NCBI GenBank assembly: GCA_021824055.1
Contig: JAKALV010000015.1
Location: forward strand, 1-24,698
Direction of reading: 5' to 3'
Origin: Acidobacteriota bacterium
GTDB taxonomy: Bacteria > Acidobacteriota > Vicinamibacteria > Vicinamibacterales > SCN-69-37
Length of the DNA: 24,698 nucleotides
The position numbers and the translations under genes are program-made. Positions 5,698-15,827 of the stretch are shown here, in pieces. Under the pieces are notes generated by a model. The model did not search any database, was not told the DNA's origin, and was given only the letters and a program-made list of their open reading frames with translations. Each line of letters opens with the position of its first letter. The first letter of the stretch is position 1.

Positions 5698-7154
5698 AAT
5701 GTGCCATCACAGGTTCGGGAGGTTCGGGAGGTTCGGTGGGTTCGGGAGGTGTGCTGGAGGAGATCGCGCGGTTGTGTTCGCCGCGCGTGGAGATGCACGG
5801 CGATGCCGGCGTCATCTTCGACGCGAGTGGATTGGCGCGTGTGATTGGATCGCCGCGCGATATCGCGCACGAGGTGCAGCGGCTGGCGGCCGAGCGGGGC
5901 GTGATGATGCGAGTGGCGGTGGCCGGCACAGCGACCGCCGCGTGGGTAATGGCGATGCACAGCGGGGCGCCGGTCACGGTGGTGGAGCCGGGGCGCGAAG
6001 CGGCGGCGCTGGCGGCGTATCCGGTGGAGGTCCTGTTGTCGGTGCGCGATCTGGCGCCGATGGCGGACGTTGTGCGGCGGCGGCGGGTGGCGCGCGGCCG
6101 GAATTTCCGCGCGGCGCCGTCGCCCATGCGTCAGAGCAACACGGGGTACACGAAGGCGCACGTGCAGGTGCTCGCGACATTATTGCGCTGGGGCATTCAC
6201 ACGCTCGGGGAGCTGGCCGCGCTGCCGCGCGCGGAATTGCGCGCGCGGTTCGGTGATCTGGGCGCGCGCATGCACGAAGTGGCACTGGGGCAGGATCGCG
6301 CGCCGATGGTGCCCGGGGAACAACCGCGCAAATTTCTCGAACGCTTGGCGCTCGATTGGCCGATCGAGGGTTTGGAGCCGCTCGCGTTCGTGCTGGCGCG
6401 ACTGTGCGAATCGCTCTCCAGGCAGCTGGAGCAGGCCGATCGCGGGGCCGTGTCGATCACCACGCGGCTGGCGCTCGTGTCGAAGGCCGGGTATGAGCGC
6501 ACGCTGCATCTGCCCGCGCCCATGCGGGATCCGAAGGTGCTCCGGACGCTGATCCTGCTCGACTTGGAGGCGAATCCGGTTGAAGGCAGAAGGCAGAAGG
6601 CAGAAGGCAGAAACAAGCTAGAAGGCGGAAACAAGTTAGAAGGCAGAAACATTGAAAACTGCGGTGTCGATGCCGTGGAACTCGAGGTGGACGTGTCGCC
6701 GGGGCGTATTGCGCAGGGCGCGCTGTTCGTGCGCACGCTGCCGGCGCCGGAAACCCTCGCCACGCTGATTGCCCGGCTGGGGGCGCTCATGGGAGAAGCG
6801 AAAATCGGCGCGCCGGAAATCAGAGACACAAACGATGAAAGAGACATCACACAACAACGGTTCGAGGTTCGAGAGACTGCGAACGAGGTTCGGGGGGCTG
6901 ACGGAGGTAGTGCGGTTCGGGTGCGTTCGGGGCCGGCGTTGCGTCGCTGGCGGCATCCACGCGCGGTCCGCATGGCGTCGCTCGAGATCGTCGCGAAGGC
7001 TGGGCCGTGGCGGTCGTCGGGCCGGTGGTGGCGCCGCGATGGCGCCGCCTGGGACCGCGATTCGTGGGACATGCAACTCAAGAACGGCACGCTCGTGCGC
7101 GTCAGCCGCAACCGCCTCACGAACAACTGGGAACTCGAAGGCACATACGACTGA
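5694..7154 (+). CDS. imuB: ImuB, inactive Y-family polymerase, N-truncated
   Basis: A 486-residue ImuB-type protein, the polymerase-like hub that links DnaE2 to the sliding clamp. Recognisable blocks are CSPRVEMHGDAGVIFDASGL (near residue 30), LRWGIHTLGELAALPRAELR (helix-hairpin-helix), LDWPIEGLEPLAFVLARLCE, LPAPMRDPKVLRTLILLDLE, GRIAQGALFVRTL, AGPWRSSGRWWRRD and the C-terminal NNWELEGTYD. Homologues carry about 75-90 residues before the SPRVE block. Here they appear to be replaced by VKCAIT plus a Gly/Ser run from a GGTTCGGGA 9-mer array (5712-5750). Two more repeat blocks (6582-6650 and 6859-6894) lie in loops and keep the frame. The start is taken as the GTG at 5694 overlapping the imuA stop. 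No clear clamp-binding motif was spotted. It may be functional despite the changes, because catalysis is not ImuB's task. Confidence 0.85.
   Translation: MKCAITGSGGSGGSVGSGGVLEEIARLCSPRVEMHGDAGVIFDASGLARVIGSPRDIAHEVQRLAAERGVMMRVAVAGTATAAWVMAMHSGAPVTVVEPGREAAALAAYPVEVLLSVRDLAPMADVVRRRRVARGRNFRAAPSPMRQSNTGYTKAHVQVLATLLRWGIHTLGELAALPRAELRARFGDLGARMHEVALGQDRAPMVPGEQPRKFLERLALDWPIEGLEPLAFVLARLCESLSRQLEQADRGAVSITTRLALVSKAGYERTLHLPAPMRDPKVLRTLILLDLEANPVEGRRQKAEGRNKLEGGNKLEGRNIENCGVDAVELEVDVSPGRIAQGALFVRTLPAPETLATLIARLGALMGEAKIGAPEIRDTNDERDITQQRFEVRETANEVRGADGGSAVRVRSGPALRRWRHPRAVRMASLEIVAKAGPWRSSGRWWRRDGAAWDRDSWDMQLKNGTLVRVSRNRLTNNWELEGTYD
5712..5750 (+). repeat. GGTTCGGGA 9-mer array in imuB
   Basis: There are four consecutive 9-bp units (GGTTCGGGA twice, GGTTCGGTG, GGTTCGGGA) plus GGT. 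They encode a flexible Gly-Ser run near the start of ImuB. The same unit occurs in the opposite orientation after imuB (7153-7241), so the gene is flanked by inverted arrays of one repeat family. Confidence 0.9.
6582..6650 (+). repeat. GAAGGCA heptamer array in imuB
   Basis: Four perfect GAAGGCA heptamers (6582-6609) are followed by the interleaved units GAAACAAGCTA, GAAGGCG, GAAACAAGTTA, GAAGGCA and GAAAC. A 7-bp period is not a multiple of three, so each unit shifts the reading phase. The whole block nevertheless stays open and adds about 23 Lys/Glu/Gly/Arg-rich residues (297-319). The insertion point is a loop between two conserved ImuB segments. Confidence 0.9.
6859..6894 (+). repeat. GGTTCGA repeat block in imuB
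   Basis: GGTTCGA occurs twice in tandem (6859-6872). A CGAAC in opposite orientation and a further GGTTCGG (6888-6894) follow. The unit is related to the 9-mer at 5712. It codes for a variable loop near residues 389-400 of ImuB, where homologues differ in length. Confidence 0.65.
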
Positions 7155-7241
7155 ACCCGCCGAACCCCACGAACCCGACGAACCTCACGAACCCCACGAA
7201 CCCGACGAACCCGACGAACCCCACGAACCCCACGAACCGCC
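7153..7241 (+). repeat. GAACCCCAC 9-mer array between imuB and dnaE2
   Basis: Nine 9-bp units of the form GAACC(C/T)(C/G)(A/C)C, then GAACCGCC, fill the whole space from the imuB stop codon (the first unit begins inside the TGA) to the base before the dnaE2 ATG. The unit is the reverse complement of the GGTTCG-type array at 5712-5750. No Shine-Dalgarno sequence remains in front of dnaE2. Confidence 0.92.
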
Positions 7242-10565
<3,324 letters not shown>

Positions 10566-10602
10566 GGCTTGCATCGATAAATTGCGAAATTTAAAATTGG
10601 CA

Positions 10603-10800
10603 ATCGCACATCGAAAAATCGGAAAATCGCGAATCGCAGATCGAGAATCTGGGAATCGGGAATCGCCGCCACTGTCGGCGCCCCGCGGCGGCTCTCGATT
10701 GCCGATTCTCGATCTTCGATTCCCGATCTTCGATTCCCGGTCTTCGATTCCCGATTCCCGATCTGCGATTCCGCAATTCCCCGATTTCCAATCGTAGATT
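10603..10800. repeat. CGATTCC/GGAATCG heptamer inverted array, likely terminator
   Basis: The space between convergent dnaE2 and the aminotransferase gene holds no gene. On the right, ten consecutive heptamers of the type CGATTCC/CGATCTT run from 10703 to 10772. On the left, GGAATCG-type heptamers (about 10620-10666) are their reverse complement. The two arms meet at GCCGCC (10665-10670) and GGCGGC (10687-10692), so a very long imperfect hairpin can form on either strand. A bidirectional terminator role is likely. Confidence 0.8.
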
Positions 10801-10830
10801 GCAGAATATCGATTATCGATCGTCCGATGT

Positions 10831-12108
10831 CTACGTCTTGGCCATCTTTTCCATCGCGTCGGCGAACAGATCGATCTCGTCCAGTGTCGTGTAGACGTTC
10901 GGCGTCACGCGCAGCCCCTCGAATTCCGGGTGCACGATCGGCGTCGTGAGGATGCGGTGCTCGTTCCACAGTTTCGTGCCGACGTTGCCCGTGGGAATGC
11001 CCTTGATCTGCACCGTGCCGATCGCGCACGACAGCGTCGGATCGAGCGAGGTATGCAGCACGACGCGCGGATGCTTGATGAGCCGCTCGGCCCAGCGGTT
11101 GCGCAGATAGCGCAGGCGCGCGGCCTTGCGCTCGCTGCCGATGCCGCGGTGGAACACCAGCGCCTCGGAGATCGCGTTGTGGTTCGCCGCCGGGTGCGTG
11201 CCGATCTCCTCGAACTTGCGGATGTCCTTCGCCTGACCGACGCCCGCCGGCTGCAGCGCCCAGTGCTTCTCGATCCGGTCCCGGCGCACGTAGAGGAAGC
11301 CGGCGCCGATCGGTGTGAGCAGGCCCTTGTGCAGGCTCGTGCCGTAGAAGTCGCAGTCGAAGTCCGTCAGCTTGAAGGGGAAGTGCGCGTACGCGTGCGC
11401 GCCGTCCACGATCGTTGTGATGCCGCGGGCCCGCGCCATGGCGCACAGTTCCTTCACCGGAAAGATCTGGCCCGTGAGGTTGGTGATGTGGCAGAAGTGC
11501 ATCAGCTTGGTCTGTGGCGTGATGGCCTGCTCGAAGCGCTTCACCAGATCGGCAAACGTGGCCGGCACGGGAAACGAAATCTTCGTCAGCTTGACCCCGT
11601 CACGCAGCACGCGCTGGTCGTAGGTCTGAAGCATGCGGCCGTAGTCCTGATTGGTCGTCAGAATCTCGTCGCCCGGCTTGAAGTCGAGGCCGAGCTGCGC
11701 GATCTGCAGCGATTCGCTGGCGTTGCGGGTGATCGCCATGGTCTCCGGATCCACGCCGGTGTCCATCGCCAGCCCGCGGCGCGCGTTCTCGATGCCCGGT
11801 TCGACCTCGCGCCACATGTAATAGGACGGCGCCTGATTGGAATGATCGAGATAGCGCTTGAACGCCTCGTGCACCACCGTGGGCGCCGGGCTGCAGCCCC
11901 CGTTGTTCAGGTTGACCATGGTCCGGTCGAGCGTGAAGGCTTCCTGGACGGTGCGCCAGTAGGCTTCGTCCTGCGCGACCTCGAGCGGATCGCGCCCGGC
12001 CGCGTCAGCCGACGCGGCGAAGAGACGATCGAGTCCCCGCGCGTTCACCGTGGCGAACGCCGCAGTGCCTGCGCTGGCATGATTGAGAAATTGACGCCGA
12101 CTCCACAT
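10831..12108 (-). CDS. Tat-exported class V PLP aminotransferase-like protein
   Basis: A 425-residue protein of the class V aminotransferase fold, in the group of isopenicillin-N epimerase and cysteine desulfurase relatives. The N-terminus MWSRRQFLNHASAGTAAFA is a twin-arginine signal, so the folded, cofactor-loaded enzyme is probably exported. PLP-site residues are visible: D235 and H238 in TIVDGAHAYAHFP, and the Schiff-base Lys261 in FYGTSLHKGLLTPIGAGFLY. NLNNGGCSPAP and ITRNASESLQIAQLGL mark the substrate and phosphate regions. The ATG at 12108 has AGGAG eight bases upstream. An upstream in-frame ATG at 12135 would bury the signal peptide and is less likely. The substrate is unknown. It ends facing dnaE2 across the heptamer hairpin and stands alone. 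Confidence 0.87.
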   Translation of the reverse strand: MWSRRQFLNHASAGTAAFATVNARGLDRLFAASADAAGRDPLEVAQDEAYWRTVQEAFTLDRTMVNLNNGGCSPAPTVVHEAFKRYLDHSNQAPSYYMWREVEPGIENARRGLAMDTGVDPETMAITRNASESLQIAQLGLDFKPGDEILTTNQDYGRMLQTYDQRVLRDGVKLTKISFPVPATFADLVKRFEQAITPQTKLMHFCHITNLTGQIFPVKELCAMARARGITTIVDGAHAYAHFPFKLTDFDCDFYGTSLHKGLLTPIGAGFLYVRRDRIEKHWALQPAGVGQAKDIRKFEEIGTHPAANHNAISEALVFHRGIGSERKAARLRYLRNRWAERLIKHPRVVLHTSLDPTLSCAIGTVQIKGIPTGNVGTKLWNEHRILTTPIVHPEFEGLRVTPNVYTTLDEIDLFADAMEKMAKT

Positions 12109-12150
12109 ATAAAGGGCTCCTGTGGGGCGCATCATACATCTGGGGAGTGC

Positions 12151-14511
12151 CTATTTTCGCCCGATTGTGACCCAAACGCTGAACGTGCGGCCCGGGGCGG
12201 CGCTGACCGGCCGACCCGCGAATGGCGAAGACGCCAATCGCTCGACCTCCAGCGGGGTCACCGTGCCGAGGAGATTCTCGAGCCGCACGCCGGTGTCGAT
12301 CGTGAGCCCGCCGAACGGCAGAAGAAATGGCCGCGAGCAGTACACCGACAGGTCGCTCGTCGACGGCAGCCGCTGTTGATTGCGCGCGCGGCTCACGCGG
12401 CCGGTGAAGGTGAACACGCCGCCGGGGTCTAGGCCGGTGACGAGCGAAAACGGCGTGCCCGATGCGGCGCGGGCGGACAGCAGGAACTGAACGCCGTGCC
12501 CGAGGGCCCCCGACGTCAGCGCCGTGAACGCGTGGCGGGGCAGGCCCGAGGACGGCCCCCATTCAGCCGCTAGATCCGTCTGCGCCTCCGGCCACGTGAA
12601 GATGCCGTCGGTGTTATCGTGTGCGTCCGCGAATTCATAGTGGGCCGTCGTCGTCCACGATCCGAACGGCATGTCGATTCGCAGATGCGTCAGCCAGCGC
12701 GACATCGATCGAGAGCTGTCGAGCGTGTCGACGAGCGCGCTGAGCGTTGCCGAGCGGGTGAGCCCCGCGAGGTGACGCCCTCGCGTCCATGTTTCCTCGG
12801 CGGCTACGATCGCCCGACCGACGGGCCGGATGATCGACGCGCGCAGAACGGTGTCGCTGCGACGTTGAGGTTGGCCGGTGAAGGTGACCGGCCATATTTG
12901 CCCGTCGGCGGACACCGTCAATGGCGGTGGCGCGACCCGGTACCGCCGCTCGAGTTCGGCCGCCGCCGACCATGGGTCGCTGAAAACCCCAAGGTTCGCG
13001 CCGACAAGAAATCCAGCCAGCGCGACGCCGGCCGATAGCCGCGGAGAAAGCGCCACGCCCTGGTCGTGCTGCCAGTCGGCGCGCGCGCCGAGTCGAAGCC
13101 ACACGCGATCGGTGGTGACAAGCGTCCGCTGGCCGAACAATGCCGCCGCTCGCGTGCGCACAGCGGCCGCAACCGGCGCCGCGCGGTTGAACCACACGCC
13201 GCCGGTCGCATTCGGGTCGGTGACAACCAGGAAACCATCGGGATTGGGCGCGCGCGATCCCGAAAGGTCGTCCAGAGAGGCATCGACACCGAACAACCAG
13301 CGCGCGGGCGTGTCATGCGCCGATTCCATAACCGTTCTCACACGCCATGACGTTGCGCGTTGTGACAACGACAGGGCGTCGGGCGCGCCGGCGATGAGTC
13401 GACCGGCGAGCACACGACCCGGCCCCACGCTCGCGGCGATCGTGTCGCTGCGCTGGTGGTCCACGGACAGTCCGCCGCGAATCGACCACTCGGTTCCAGT
13501 GCGCCGCCACGTTGTCTGAAAACGGCGCGCCGCCGTGTCGAGATTCATGGCACCGGCCGGATCCGATCGTCCGCCGACGCCTCCATTCGCAATGCGCGTT
13601 CCGGAGGCGGAGAACGCGGCTTGCACTGCCAGCGTGCCGAGCCATCCGGCCGCGCCCGTCGTCCAGCCGTGCGTTTCGCTGGAGGAGGCCACGGTTGACG
13701 CGAGCGCGTCGCCGGTGGCATTCAGGTACGTGGGATGGCTGTCGTTGCGAATCTCCGACGCAGACGCGAAGACGCGCAGCCGGCCGCTCTTCGACAGTGG
13801 CCCCCCGGCGCTGAGCGTACGGCTTTGCGACGTTGTGGAAGCGGCCGGGAGCAGCAAGTCGCGGCGTCCGGCCTCGAACACGCCCGGTGATACCGCCATG
13901 GTCCACCGGCGCCCGGGTTCCGCGGTGATTTCGATCCGAACGCGATCCGCACCCGAGAACTCAGCGCTGAACGGATCGTTGGCGACGCGGACCGACGTGA
14001 CTTCGTCGGCGGGTGGCGGGACCGCGGAGTCCAGACCATTGACCGTCAGGGACCGCGAACCGGGCGACTGGCCCGCGGCCCGTGCCGCCAGCGCCAGCCA
14101 TCGCGTCATGTCCGGGCCAGCAATGCCCAGGCGCTCAGCGGTGAGGTCGGCGGCATCCGCGATGCCGGCCGCGGCGCGCGCGGGGCCTGGCCGGACCGCC
14201 CGCACGTCAACCTGTTCCTCGCGCCGCGAGAGCACCAACCGTATTCGGATGGGCGCCGTCGCGAGCGGTGGATTCAACAGACGAGTGTATTCAGCAAACC
14301 CGTCGCGGCGGACGCGCAGCAGGCACGGTGCGACGCCGGGCGGATCGATCGAGAACGTTCCGCCCGCATCGGATGCGCCTGAGGCACGCGCCGTGCCGCA
14401 GGTCAATTCGATGTGGGCGCCCGCCACCGCTCGTGCGTCCGGATCGGTTACGATGCCGCGCACCGGAACCTGCGGGGCCCCGAGTGCGGCCAGCGCGAGC
14501 CAGAAGATCAC
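12151..14511 (-). CDS. Oar-like TonB-dependent outer-membrane receptor
   Basis: About 786 residues. A hydrophobic leader (IFWLALAALGAPQ) is followed by a carboxypeptidase-regulatory-like domain (VRGIVTDPDARAVAGAHIEL ... GTFSIDPPGVAPCLLRVRRDGF). Next is a plug-like region with SLTVNGLDSAVPPPADEVTS, and then a long array of amphipathic strands forming the beta-barrel, ending near FSVWVTIGRK. The layout is typical of acidobacterial Oar-like receptors with a CarboxypepD_reg domain. The ligand cannot be inferred, and the plug is poorly conserved. The GTG at 14511 is chosen because it precedes the hydrophobic leader and lies 28 bases after the upstream gene's stop. Upstream codons would read through that gene and give an implausible Arg/Ser/Pro-rich extension. 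The leader has no basic residues, so the exact start is uncertain. It is probably co-transcribed with the cysteine-rich protein gene. Confidence 0.75.
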   Translation of the reverse strand: MIFWLALAALGAPQVPVRGIVTDPDARAVAGAHIELTCGTARASGASDAGGTFSIDPPGVAPCLLRVRRDGFAEYTRLLNPPLATAPIRIRLVLSRREEQVDVRAVRPGPARAAAGIADAADLTAERLGIAGPDMTRWLALAARAAGQSPGSRSLTVNGLDSAVPPPADEVTSVRVANDPFSAEFSGADRVRIEITAEPGRRWTMAVSPGVFEAGRRDLLLPAASTTSQSRTLSAGGPLSKSGRLRVFASASEIRNDSHPTYLNATGDALASTVASSSETHGWTTGAAGWLGTLAVQAAFSASGTRIANGGVGGRSDPAGAMNLDTAARRFQTTWRRTGTEWSIRGGLSVDHQRSDTIAASVGPGRVLAGRLIAGAPDALSLSQRATSWRVRTVMESAHDTPARWLFGVDASLDDLSGSRAPNPDGFLVVTDPNATGGVWFNRAAPVAAAVRTRAAALFGQRTLVTTDRVWLRLGARADWQHDQGVALSPRLSAGVALAGFLVGANLGVFSDPWSAAAELERRYRVAPPPLTVSADGQIWPVTFTGQPQRRSDTVLRASIIRPVGRAIVAAEETWTRGRHLAGLTRSATLSALVDTLDSSRSMSRWLTHLRIDMPFGSWTTTAHYEFADAHDNTDGIFTWPEAQTDLAAEWGPSSGLPRHAFTALTSGALGHGVQFLLSARAASGTPFSLVTGLDPGGVFTFTGRVSRARNQQRLPSTSDLSVYCSRPFLLPFGGLTIDTGVRLENLLGTVTPLEVERLASSPFAGRPVSAAPGRTFSVWVTIGRK

Positions 14512-14539
14512 CGAGCTCGCGCCTCGCGCCGCATTCGCG

Positions 14540-15688
14540 CTACTGGCAGCTGCCGCTACCGGCGTTGAAGCCGGCGAACCCCATGCACTGGCAGTAGGCT
14601 TTCTGATCGGCCAGCGCGGTCTGGCAGGCTGAACTGCCCCCGCCCTGATACGCGCAGATGGATGGGATGTCCGCGGTCGGCGCGACGCAATTCTTTGGCA
14701 GCTTCGTGTACGCGTAGTACCCGACGCCGCCGGCAACGGCGAGGCCGAGCAGAATACCGGCCCCGCTGCCGCCGTGTCGCTGCGGAGCTGCGGCCGCTGG
14801 CGGCGCCGCCGGTGCGGGAGGCGCGGCTGGCGGTGCAGGCGTGGCTGCGGACGGTGGATCCTGCACCATAATGCGATCCTTGGGCGCCGGCGGTTTCGGC
14901 GCGCACTCGGCGGCGACGATGCCGTCGAGCTCGTACGCGCGGCTTTCGACCGCGCTCCTGGCGGCGCGCATCTGCGCGAGATTCCGCTCGGCCGCGTCCT
15001 GTTCGTCGAGACTCATCTTGCCCTGATAGCCGGCGAAGAACGCGTCACGTGCCGCCACGAAACTCTCGACAACGGCCACGCCGACCGGGCCCGCAAACTC
15101 CGCGGCTTTGATCCCGAGCTCGTCGCTGATGCCGCTTTCCTGGACCTGGTTGACGAACTCTTCCAGCGTGGCGCGGTTCTGCCTGATCGCGACGCCAAGA
15201 TCGACGCCGGCGTTCCCCGCACTGGTGAGCTTTTCGACCGCCTCGGCGCCTTCCTTCATCTTGTCGATGCGCGCCAGCCACTTCGCTTTGGCGACCGCCC
15301 CAGGCGCGTTTTTGACGGCGTCCTCGAGCTCGCGGACCATCTGCAGCTGATGCATCGCCAGATCCGTGGCGGTCTTCAGGGCAAGTTCCTTGAGCGCCTC
15401 TTTCGATTGCTGAACACCTTCCTTCGCAGCCTTCAGCTGTTCCTCGGTGCGCCTGATCCATTCGTCCTGAACCGGCAGCCCGGCCCTGAGCCGTGCCGCC
15501 GTTGACTGCATCCCCGAACAGTCGAAGATGGGCTGGCCGGCGGCCTGGGCCTGATTCGGGATGCGCGTCATCACCGCGCCATCGTCGGGCAGTGCGGAAG
15601 AGTAGAGCGGCAGCGGTGCTGCCGTCGTGAGCAGGAAAGCGGCGGTCGTGATGACGGCGGTGCGGCGTAGCTGACGGCTTTGAGGCAT
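14540..15688 (-). CDS. Secreted coiled-coil protein with Cys-rich C-terminus
   Basis: A 382-residue protein of unknown family. The start at 15688 (MPQSRQLRRTAVITTAAFLL) gives a classical signal peptide with GGGAG upstream. An in-frame ATG at 15796 would add 36 residues before it and is rejected. Residues about 75-260 are strongly helical and charged (coiled-coil-like, rich in Glu, Lys and Ala). A Pro/Ala-rich linker (278-303) leads to a Gly-rich hydrophobic helix (GILLGLAVAGGVGYYAYTKL, 310-329) and a C-terminal domain of about 50 residues with six cysteines (C334, 345, 355, 366, 368 and 381), ending CQCMGFAGFNAGSGSC plus Gln. The tail suggests disulfides outside the cytoplasm. It lies directly upstream of the Oar-like receptor on the same strand and divergent from the HTH/TM regulator, so an envelope role is likely. 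No function is claimed. Confidence 0.75.
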   Translation of the reverse strand: MPQSRQLRRTAVITTAAFLLTTAAPLPLYSSALPDDGAVMTRIPNQAQAAGQPIFDCSGMQSTAARLRAGLPVQDEWIRRTEEQLKAAKEGVQQSKEALKELALKTATDLAMHQLQMVRELEDAVKNAPGAVAKAKWLARIDKMKEGAEAVEKLTSAGNAGVDLGVAIRQNRATLEEFVNQVQESGISDELGIKAAEFAGPVGVAVVESFVAARDAFFAGYQGKMSLDEQDAAERNLAQMRAARSAVESRAYELDGIVAAECAPKPPAPKDRIMVQDPPSAATPAPPAAPPAPAAPPAAAAPQRHGGSGAGILLGLAVAGGVGYYAYTKLPKNCVAPTADIPSICAYQGGGSSACQTALADQKAYCQCMGFAGFNAGSGSCQ

Positions 15689-15730
15689 GGGACTCCCATC
15701 GAAGCGGCGGAGCGAAGGAGAGCGGAGAAA

Positions 15731-15762
15731 GTGACGCCGGAGACTCGCATTGGCAGCGTCAC
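15731..15762. promoter_or_regulatory. Inverted repeat in divergent intergenic region
   Basis: GTGACGC (15731-15737) and GCGTCAC (15756-15762) form a perfect 7-bp inverted repeat spaced by 18 bases, in the 139-bp region between the divergent cysteine-rich protein gene and HTH/TM regulator gene. The centre-to-centre distance is 25 bp. It is a candidate binding site for the adjacent regulator, with no support beyond symmetry and position. Confidence 0.35.
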
Positions 15763-15827
15763 TGCGCAATAGACAAAGCACGGCATTAGACGACATGGCC
15801 GCGTTTTCTCTACACTAGCCGCACTTC

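Noticed and set aside
7153..7241. Possible CRISPR array between imuB and dnaE2
   Set aside because: The units are 9 bp and directly contiguous, with no unique spacers and no cas genes in the window.
14512..14736. Longer start for the Oar-like receptor at 14736
   Set aside because: It would overlap the upstream gene by about 200 bases and yields an Arg/Ser/Pro-rich stretch in front of the hydrophobic leader.
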